Assembly (NCBI RefSeq): GCF_035013165.1
Contig: NZ_JAYGJQ010000001.1
Coordinates: forward strand, 558,001 to 622,000
Direction of reading: 5' to 3'
Source: Bacteriovorax sp. PP10
Lineage (GTDB): Bacteria > Bdellovibrionota > Bacteriovoracia > Bacteriovoracales > Bacteriovoracaceae
Length of the DNA: 64,000 nt
Under the pieces are notes generated by a model. The model saw only the letters and a program-made list of their open reading frames with translations. It was not told the DNA's origin and did no database searches. Position numbers and translations under genes: made by a program. Position 1 is the stretch's first letter, and every line of letters starts with the position of its first letter. Of the stretch, positions 58,870 through 64,000 are shown in pieces.

Positions 58870-60402
58870 ATGAAATGCTTTAATGGCCTCCATTTTTTAA
58901 TCCTGTTTTTATCTCTTTTTGGGATGGAAAAGATTCATGCGCAAACTCCTTACACTCTTGATGATGTAAGAGGTGAGAGCAAAGCATGTGAGCAATCGCT
59001 GGAAGAAAATAATCTAAAACCAATCTGCCAGATTCCTGAGAAAAATAGCTACAACAGTTTAGATAAGAATGTTGAAGACATTGATATTCATCTCGCAACA
59101 GATGAAATCAAACGTGAAGTGCTCACGATGGCAGAGTCACAGGTGACTCTTTCATTAGGCCTTCTTCAAAAAATGGGAATCAAAGATAATAACTCAGTAC
59201 TAAGTGATCGTTTAAAAAAATTAGAAAGTAGTGGAATCAAGGCGACTCGTTCATCGCAGGAGTTGAATCCAGAATTATTGGATAAGTATTTTATAGCAAG
59301 TCTTCGTTACTATGATCTTAAGCGCCGAAAAGAGAATTTTGGATTGAGTGAGATTGATAAAAAGAAGATTGATGAGAGAGTAAAACTTATGGAAGTCCGC
59401 TATCCATTAATTACTCAACACAATTTTATGAAGCTTAAGGAGTTTGCTCTTCCTAGATTAAATGAAAAACAAGCCTTCACTCAAGAAACAAGTGACGACT
59501 CAAGGTTGTTGGATAATTTTTTATTCAATGATACTCCCGCGAAGTTGTCTGACATCAGCACATCAGAGCTTTCGTCGAAATCTTTAGCAGTCAGTGGGAT
59601 AAGAGGATTTAAACCTGCTACTGAAGGGACAAAAGAAGAAATAAGAACTCACTTGAAAGATGATTTACAAAAATCACTGGCGAGTCAGTTAGGTGCTTTA
59701 TCAAAGATAGACTCTTTCAGAGAGTGCGAAATTTTAACACTCCACTCACAATCGGCCCAGAGAGCGATCAATTCATCAGTAGCTCCAGATAAAGTTTTCA
59801 AAAAATTATGTGAATGTAGAAAAGCAAATCCACCTATAGATGACTCGACAATTATGGGAATGGGAGTGGCCTCTATGGGAGGGCTTCTATTATGTATTAC
59901 GCCAACAGGAATAGGACAAGTTATCGGATGCCCTACAGCGGTTGTTGCTGGATGGGGTGCATCGGGAGCAGCGGCCGTTAATTTTGCGGACTCACTTGGA
60001 AAATATAATGATCTAAATGATCAAGGAAATGTTGTAGCTGCTCTAACAAAAAATGAAGTGAATCAAAAAGAACTTGAGCTTATCAGAGGGAAAGAGTCTG
60101 AACTTGTTAAAGATATGACCACACAACAAATGACAGGGCTTATTGGTTTTGGTGTAGGGCATGTTGGATTTAGTGGGCTTTCTCAAATCTATAAAAAAAG
60201 TAAACTTGCACTCTCTTTAAAGAAATTAAATGCTGGTCAACAAGCTCGCATGGAAAAAGCTGTAGCTAAGCTAGATCCAGAAGAGCAGATAAAAGCATTT
60301 GTGGTTCTTGATAAGTTAGATGATGAAAGCCGTGAGGTGCTTCTCGCTAATCCTGAAATCTTGTTAAAGGAATTAAAGAAAGGAGGACGTTGTGAATTAT
60401 AA
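58870..60402 (+). CDS. large exported protein with glycine-rich hydrophobic segment, unknown function
   Basis: 510 residues, signal peptide ending KIHA (residues 1-24). Helical N-terminal two-thirds. Residues about 326-376 form a glycine/alanine-rich hydrophobic stretch ('MGMGVASMGGLLLCI', 'VVAGWGASGAAAVNFA') able to span or insert into membranes as a helical hairpin. The C-terminal 100 residues are charged helices ('RMEKAVAKLDPEEQIKAFVVL') and end 'KKGGRCEL'. A similar Gly-rich hairpin occurs in the exported protein at 27610. The GTG start of the next gene lies inside its last codons (11-nt overlap), so the two are coupled. No family recognised. Confidence 0.75.
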   Translation: MKCFNGLHFLILFLSLFGMEKIHAQTPYTLDDVRGESKACEQSLEENNLKPICQIPEKNSYNSLDKNVEDIDIHLATDEIKREVLTMAESQVTLSLGLLQKMGIKDNNSVLSDRLKKLESSGIKATRSSQELNPELLDKYFIASLRYYDLKRRKENFGLSEIDKKKIDERVKLMEVRYPLITQHNFMKLKEFALPRLNEKQAFTQETSDDSRLLDNFLFNDTPAKLSDISTSELSSKSLAVSGIRGFKPATEGTKEEIRTHLKDDLQKSLASQLGALSKIDSFRECEILTLHSQSAQRAINSSVAPDKVFKKLCECRKANPPIDDSTIMGMGVASMGGLLLCITPTGIGQVIGCPTAVVAGWGASGAAAVNFADSLGKYNDLNDQGNVVAALTKNEVNQKELELIRGKESELVKDMTTQQMTGLIGFGVGHVGFSGLSQIYKKSKLALSLKKLNAGQQARMEKAVAKLDPEEQIKAFVVLDKLDDESREVLLANPEILLKELKKGGRCEL

Positions 60403-61267
60403 AGTTTTTCTTTTCATTTTTCTTTTTAACTCTTATGCCAGTGCAGAATCTATCTTAGATGCTGCCATCAGAAATACTGACGAGCAATCTCTAGATGGAA
60501 GGATGGAGAATCTTGAGCAAAAAATAAAGAACAACACAAGCACTTCGATGCAGGCAATTACAGAGCGAACTCAGTTGGCAGCGGAGTTAGAGAATCTTCG
60601 CCAGATAAGGGCCCGCAATCTTCTAACAAAGGCCATAGAGGGAACAGATGTAGCTTCTATGTCAGCAGAACAAGTTGATGGAAATTCGATGCGTCTTCAA
60701 AGGACGAAAATGAATTCAGGTTCACCTGTACTGGATAAAATTGCTAATCAAACAATTAAAGAATCAAATCCTGCAATCATGGGATGGGATCTTCATAAAG
60801 ATCGCCCATTTGTTTTATACCGTGATGTAGACCCAGCAGATGTTTATGTCGCAAAAGAGCTGGGTGCTGGTGATAAGAAGGTCTTGGTTTATAAAAAGAA
60901 AGATTTGCGTGGAAGAGAAATTTTTCTCACGCTCGATGGAAAGAATTCCAATGCGATCATTCAAGGAAAACTTTTCACTAAAGAAGAAGTCATCATTCGT
61001 GATGAAGCAGGCAATCTGGTTAAGGCCTATCCTAAGGCGATTTACGCTGATGGAACGATTGAGGTTAAGGATCAGCATGGTATTACGACCAGAAGAGCGC
61101 AAGGTGCTTATCACTTAAGTAATGATATTGAGAAAGTTTCAAAAACAAACATCAAAACTTATTCAGGTAATGAAGTCTCTGTCTTTGGTGGGCAGGATGA
61201 AAGTAAGTTGTCTGATAAAGAAAAGAAAGCTGTTGAAGCTCTTCGAAAAGCATTCTGTAATCTGTAA
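60392..61267 (+). CDS. exported protein coupled to the 510-residue protein
   Basis: 291 residues, GTG start preceded by AAAGGAGG at 5 nt. Signal peptide 'NYKVFLFIFLFNSYASA'. Residues about 30-80 form a coiled coil ('RMENLEQKIKNNTSTSMQAI', 'ERTQLAAELENLRQIRA'). The C-terminal part is strand-rich ('KVLVYKKKDLRGREIFLTL', 'YADGTIEVKDQHGITTRRAQG') and could be a binding or enzymatic domain of unknown type. The stop/start overlap with the preceding exported protein argues that the two act together, possibly as an envelope complex or effector pair (inference). Confidence 0.72.
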   Translation: MNYKVFLFIFLFNSYASAESILDAAIRNTDEQSLDGRMENLEQKIKNNTSTSMQAITERTQLAAELENLRQIRARNLLTKAIEGTDVASMSAEQVDGNSMRLQRTKMNSGSPVLDKIANQTIKESNPAIMGWDLHKDRPFVLYRDVDPADVYVAKELGAGDKKVLVYKKKDLRGREIFLTLDGKNSNAIIQGKLFTKEEVIIRDEAGNLVKAYPKAIYADGTIEVKDQHGITTRRAQGAYHLSNDIEKVSKTNIKTYSGNEVSVFGGQDESKLSDKEKKAVEALRKAFCNL

Positions 61268-61337
61268 TTACTTGATTCATTCACTCCGATAAGGCACTTA
61301 TCAGTCTAATAATTCATTCACATTAATTATCCAAAAG

Positions 61338-61363
61338 TTAAAAAATTGTATTATTTTAACTAT
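61338..61363. promoter_or_regulatory. AT-rich inverted repeat upstream of the TIGR02147 unit
   Basis: AGTTAAAA and TTTTAACT form an 8-bp perfect dyad with a 10-nt centre, and a further AAGTTAAAA copy lies just after it (about 61366-61374). It is in the 172-nt leader of the four-gene unit and could be an operator, but it is very AT-rich and chance is possible. Confidence 0.35.
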
Positions 61364-61439
61364 TAAGTTAAAAATTAATCTTCTATTTTTATTTAAGACA
61401 TCAAAATAATTTGATCTCATGGATGAGAAAAGGGGAAAT

Positions 61440-62018
61440 ATGAAAGGATTAATTTTAGTAGCTACAGTTTTTATCGCGAATTCGAATCTCGCTTCAGCAA
61501 GAACATCAGTAGACACTGCTGTGACTATTTATAATACCTCAAGTGGGGGTGCCGAACAATCAACGATTGTTTTGAGACAGGCCAAGCAAAAAATTAATTT
61601 AATTTCATGCTGGAGACCATATGAAGGAGCAGCTAATGATGCTGTTGCTGCAAAGAAGTTTTATGATGATGCATTCAAGACGATTAACGGAAATGTTTAT
61701 TGTTATAATTTAGATAATGAAGTGAGATATTTTTATTCTAAGAAAAAAATAGAAGGTGAAGACAATCAAGTCAGATATGTCTATACCGAGAATGGACTTT
61801 CAAGTAAAGCAACGTCAGATGGTTCATTAGGAAATGGATTTTCTACTTACACTGTTGATGCTAATGATGACTATGGACAAGATTCAAGTAACGACGATGT
61901 TTTATTAATGTCAGCTTTTATCATGCACACAAAGTTAGAAAATCCAGTCATCAATACTGAAAGAGTTACATATAAACTGGCCGGTCGATCGATGATTAAA
62001 CTTCCGGAGATGAAGTAA
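61440..62018 (+). CDS. exported protein, first of a tandem paralogous pair
   Basis: 192 residues from ATG 61440 (AGGGGA RBS at about 6 nt; the ATG 21 nt upstream is inside the RBS region). Signal peptide MKGLILVATVFIANSNLASA. Shares with the next gene 'TIYN(T/S)(S/T)S', 'IVLRQA', a Cys-x-x-Y block, 'VRYxY', 'YT(V/I)DANDD', a Met-rich 'LM' strand and the C-terminal '(L/F)PE(M/I)K'. A beta-sandwich-like extracytoplasmic domain is likely. No named family. First gene of a unit with overlaps of 1, 1 and 10 nt. Confidence 0.75.
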   Translation: MKGLILVATVFIANSNLASARTSVDTAVTIYNTSSGGAEQSTIVLRQAKQKINLISCWRPYEGAANDAVAAKKFYDDAFKTINGNVYCYNLDNEVRYFYSKKKIEGEDNQVRYVYTENGLSSKATSDGSLGNGFSTYTVDANDDYGQDSSNDDVLLMSAFIMHTKLENPVINTERVTYKLAGRSMIKLPEMK

Positions 62019-62584
62019 TGAAAAGAATATTACACATTTCAATTTTTATTTTTTTTACGATGATCAGCAATGCTTTCTCTAAAGAAACTGGTTTAACAAT
62101 TTACAATTCAACTAGCAATGATCCAGATGAATATAAAACTGTTTATATTGTTTTAAGACAAGCTCCTAAAAAAATAGAACTATACGTGTGTTATGGAAAG
62201 TACACTGGTGATATGAATGATTCATATACAGCCGAAAAATACTTTAAAAAGACAGTATCATCTAAAAAATGCTTTGATGTTAAAGCGACTAAAAGCAAAA
62301 TTGTAGCAGCAAATAATAATGTCAGATATATCTATAGCTCTATGCATGTTATGGATTTAACCGGAAGCTATCCTAATAGCCCACCTGGGTTTATAACATC
62401 AGCTACAACTTATACTATTGATGCTAACGATGACTTAGGTAAAGCATCTGGAAGCGAAAATATCATGATGCTAAATACATATATTAAACATGATAATTTA
62501 GACAATCCTACAATTGCTTCAAATAGATTTACATATAATATTTCTGCGAACGTAATTATTCAATTTCCAGAGATTAAAAAATAA
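62018..62584 (+). CDS. exported protein, second of a tandem paralogous pair
   Basis: 188 residues, signal peptide 'MKRILHISIFIFFTMISNAFS'. Paralogue of the preceding gene, aligned along its whole length but strongly diverged, keeping 'GLTIYNSTS', 'YIVLRQAPKKIEL', 'VRYIYS', 'TTYTIDANDDLG' and the ending 'IQFPEIKK'. Starts on the TAATG overlap with the first copy and overlaps the TIGR02147 gene by 1 nt. Two diverged copies in one transcript suggest a heteromeric product or ligand variants (inference). Confidence 0.75.
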   Translation: MKRILHISIFIFFTMISNAFSKETGLTIYNSTSNDPDEYKTVYIVLRQAPKKIELYVCYGKYTGDMNDSYTAEKYFKKTVSSKKCFDVKATKSKIVAANNNVRYIYSSMHVMDLTGSYPNSPPGFITSATTYTIDANDDLGKASGSENIMMLNTYIKHDNLDNPTIASNRFTYNISANVIIQFPEIKK

Positions 62585-63450
62585 TGACTGTTAATATTTA
62601 TACTTACAGTAATTACAGGGAATATCTTAAAGACTTTTATAGCTTTAAGAAGCAGGAAAAAGATGGATTTACCTATGCACGCTTTTCTGAAGCGGCAAAA
62701 TTAGGTTCTCCAAATTATTTTAAACTAATTGCCGATGGTGAGAAAAATCTTACCTCGGCAAATATCATAAAGTTTACTGCGGCCTTGAAATTATCCGACT
62801 TAGAAAGTGATTACTTTGAAGCGCTGGTTAATTTTAATCAAGCAAAAGACTTTATGGAAAAAGAGTATTACCAAAAAAGGCTTGAGCGAATTAAGGGAAT
62901 GACCAGCGGTAATTTTTCCAGCCAAAAAAATCTGGAAGAAGCTGAGTTTGAGAGTATCAGTAACTGGACTTACCATGCAGTCATGATTCTAACGAACCTA
63001 GCTGACTTCAGAGAAAGTCCAAAGTGGATTGCGGCTAAATTGTATGGGCTTGTGACAGAAGATGAAGCGGCCTCAATATTAGACCGTCTGATGACTTTGG
63101 GACTTTTGAAATACGATGAAAATGGAAAAGTTGTTCAAAGCTTTAAACAGTTAAAAACAAATCCTGAATTGAAGAAAATTGGGGCACGTCTTTTTTATGA
63201 AGGAATGTTCAAAAGAGCGATTGAGTCTTTTCGCCTGAATAAACCAGATGAGCGCGAACTTGGAGCTTACATGGTTGGGATTTCAGAAGATCAATTACCG
63301 GAAATAAGAAGACGCGTGCGCGAATTTCTTGCGGAGATAAACACTCTCGCATTGGAAAATCCAAAACCTGAAAGAGTTTACTCTTTTATGTTTGCTGGAA
63401 TTCCATTGAGCTCAAACGAAGAAGTAAAAGGGGACAGACCATGGCATTAA
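62584..63450 (+). CDS. TIGR02147 family protein (putative regulator)
   Basis: 288 residues. The opening 'NIYTYSNYREYLKDFYSFKK' and 'YARFSEAAKLGSPNYFKLIADGEKNLT' match TIGR02147, a family expanded in Fibrobacter and Bdellovibrio-type genomes, with an N-terminal HTH-like segment ('SPNYFKLIADG') and a conserved C-terminal 'FRLNKPDERELGAYMVGIS' and 'RRVREFLAEINTLA' region. Function unproven; DNA binding is inferred. Full length. Its position inside an operon of exported proteins, with 1-nt and 10-nt overlaps on either side, suggests control or chaperoning of their expression. Low-complexity free, no membrane helix. Confidence 0.9.
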   Translation: MTVNIYTYSNYREYLKDFYSFKKQEKDGFTYARFSEAAKLGSPNYFKLIADGEKNLTSANIIKFTAALKLSDLESDYFEALVNFNQAKDFMEKEYYQKRLERIKGMTSGNFSSQKNLEEAEFESISNWTYHAVMILTNLADFRESPKWIAAKLYGLVTEDEAASILDRLMTLGLLKYDENGKVVQSFKQLKTNPELKKIGARLFYEGMFKRAIESFRLNKPDERELGAYMVGISEDQLPEIRRRVREFLAEINTLALENPKPERVYSFMFAGIPLSSNEEVKGDRPWH

Positions 63451-63851
63451 GTAAATTACTAATTTCTCTTTTTACTGTGATGATGATTTCAAACTCTTGG
63501 GCGGGCAATGGATCGTCTGGAGTAGGGACGGCGGTTATTGTTCCAGGTTATGGAGCATTAAACTTTAAAGGCAGCGTTGAAAACGTTAATAACGTTATTA
63601 TAGATTCTCAAACGAAAGAAGAGTTGATTCAAGTGACGAAAGTAAATAGAAGCGAAATTAATTTTTCTTCATTGTCGCCTTCAAATTTTGGAAGGGCCAA
63701 GGGATTTGAATTTATTCCAAAAATTTTAGGACAAGAAAATCGTTGGGTTTTATGTAAAAAAGGGCAAGATGAATGTTATAAACTTGTACCAATATCTAAG
63801 ACGAATAAAAAAATTCCATCTATCCTAGGGTCTTTAATCGAGATGCCTTAA
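63441..63851 (+). CDS. small exported protein, last gene of the TIGR02147 unit
   Basis: 136 residues starting at ATG within the last codons of the TIGR02147 gene (10-nt overlap). GGGG-type RBS inside that gene. Signal peptide 'LSKLLISLFTVMMISNSWA'. The mature part opens 'GNGSSGVGTAVIVPGYGALNF', a glycine-rich N-terminus, and has one Cys pair ('WVLCKKGQDECYK'). No family recognised. Its coupling to the TIGR02147 gene and the two paralogues points to one functional module. Ends at a strong terminator. Confidence 0.75.
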   Translation: MALSKLLISLFTVMMISNSWAGNGSSGVGTAVIVPGYGALNFKGSVENVNNVIIDSQTKEELIQVTKVNRSEINFSSLSPSNFGRAKGFEFIPKILGQENRWVLCKKGQDECYKLVPISKTNKKIPSILGSLIEMP

Positions 63852-63854
63852 AAC

Positions 63855-63885
63855 AAAAAGGCCCGGATTAACCGGGCCTTTTTAT
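63855..63885. terminator. bidirectional intrinsic terminator
   Basis: 9-bp stem AAGGCCCGG / CCGGGCCTT with loop ATTAA and a T-run on the plus side; A-run on the other side. It closes the TIGR02147 unit and also the minus-strand gene entering from the window end. Confidence 0.92.
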
Positions 63886-64000
63886 TAATTCATTGATTGT
63901 TTTATTTCATTATCATAATCAATTATCGAGTACGAATCAGCTACTGGAGCTCTAGACTTAATTCCAGAGTCTTTCAGATCATTCATATCAATAGAGGCTT
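63885..64000 (-). CDS. 3' end of a gene running in from beyond the window
   Basis: On the minus strand an open frame enters at 64000 and encodes about 38 residues, beginning A-S-I-D-M-N-D-L-K-D and ending 'IIDYDNEIKQSMN' before TAA at 63885-63887. The other two frames on this strand are closed by stops within the first 20 nt, and a bidirectional terminator sits right behind the stop, both supporting a real C-terminus. The product cannot be identified from this fragment. Confidence 0.6.
   Translation of the reverse strand, partial: ASIDMNDLKDSGIKSRAPVADSYSIIDYDNEIKQSMN

Noticed and set aside
1-64000. CRISPR arrays, insertion sequences, attachment sites or a replication origin
   Set aside because: No regularly spaced repeats, transposase genes, terminal inverted repeats, tRNA-flanking direct repeats or DnaA-box clusters were seen on reading both strands.

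Overview
The window reads as chromosomal DNA of a low-GC, Gram-negative bacterium, most likely a Bdellovibrionota predator of the Bacteriovorax type. This is an inference. It rests on the AT-rich base composition, meso-diaminopimelate synthesis (dapF), the many lipoprotein and Sec signal peptides, a putative outer-membrane barrel protein, numerous secreted proteins without recognisable family, and a TIGR02147 protein, a family concentrated in Fibrobacter and Bdellovibrio relatives. I see no rRNA, CRISPR array, insertion sequence, prophage or plasmid origin. There is one tRNA, with a CAU anticodon. No gap between genes exceeds about 300 bases.

Layout. 1-18 kb is rich in exported proteins: a giant Ig-like/propeller lipoprotein that appears to start at ATT, a double-propeller protein, dapF, a lytic transglycosylase, an orphan histidine kinase, a truncated haemoglobin and a run of minus-strand secreted proteins and lipoproteins. 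18-23 kb carries a quinol nitric oxide reductase with NnrS and a secreted PHB-depolymerase-like esterase. 23-30 kb holds tlyA, a LOG-family protein, a cytochrome c, a gamma-class carbonic anhydrase-like protein, a secreted caspase-fold candidate, a coiled-coil exported protein and an acyltransferase/dioxygenase pair. 30-35 kb has two TerC-family genes flanking a NhaR-like LysR regulator and a baeRF (eRF1-like) protein. 36-48 kb contains mostly housekeeping genes: udk, tesA-ybbA-ybbP, an AEC carrier, a VanY-type peptidase, rlmN, ves, yehS, a metallopeptidase and a hemerythrin. 50-56 kb holds mprF-acvB for aminoacyl-phosphatidylglycerol turnover, then an AhpD-like protein with its Rrf2 regulator. 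56-64 kb is accessory. It contains small unknown genes, a secreted two-gene unit (58870-61267) and a tightly overlapped four-gene unit made of two paralogous exported proteins, a TIGR02147 protein and a small exported protein (61440-63851).

How genes work together. Nitrosative and oxygen stress functions are scattered but numerous: trHb, qNOR/NnrS, hemerythrin and Rrf2-AhpD. Envelope remodelling is another theme: transglycosylase, VanY, DUF374 acyltransferase, MprF/AcvB, TesA/YbbAP.

Most notable non-coding signals. At six same-strand junctions a strong stem-loop covers the ribosome binding site or start codon of the downstream gene (genes at 10250, 34970, 40851, 45846, 54872 and 56985). Two genes, the giant lipoprotein and possibly ves, have ATT as their best start. 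Six convergent gene pairs share overlapping stop codons in exactly 4 nt. The tetranucleotide GGCC seems over-represented.
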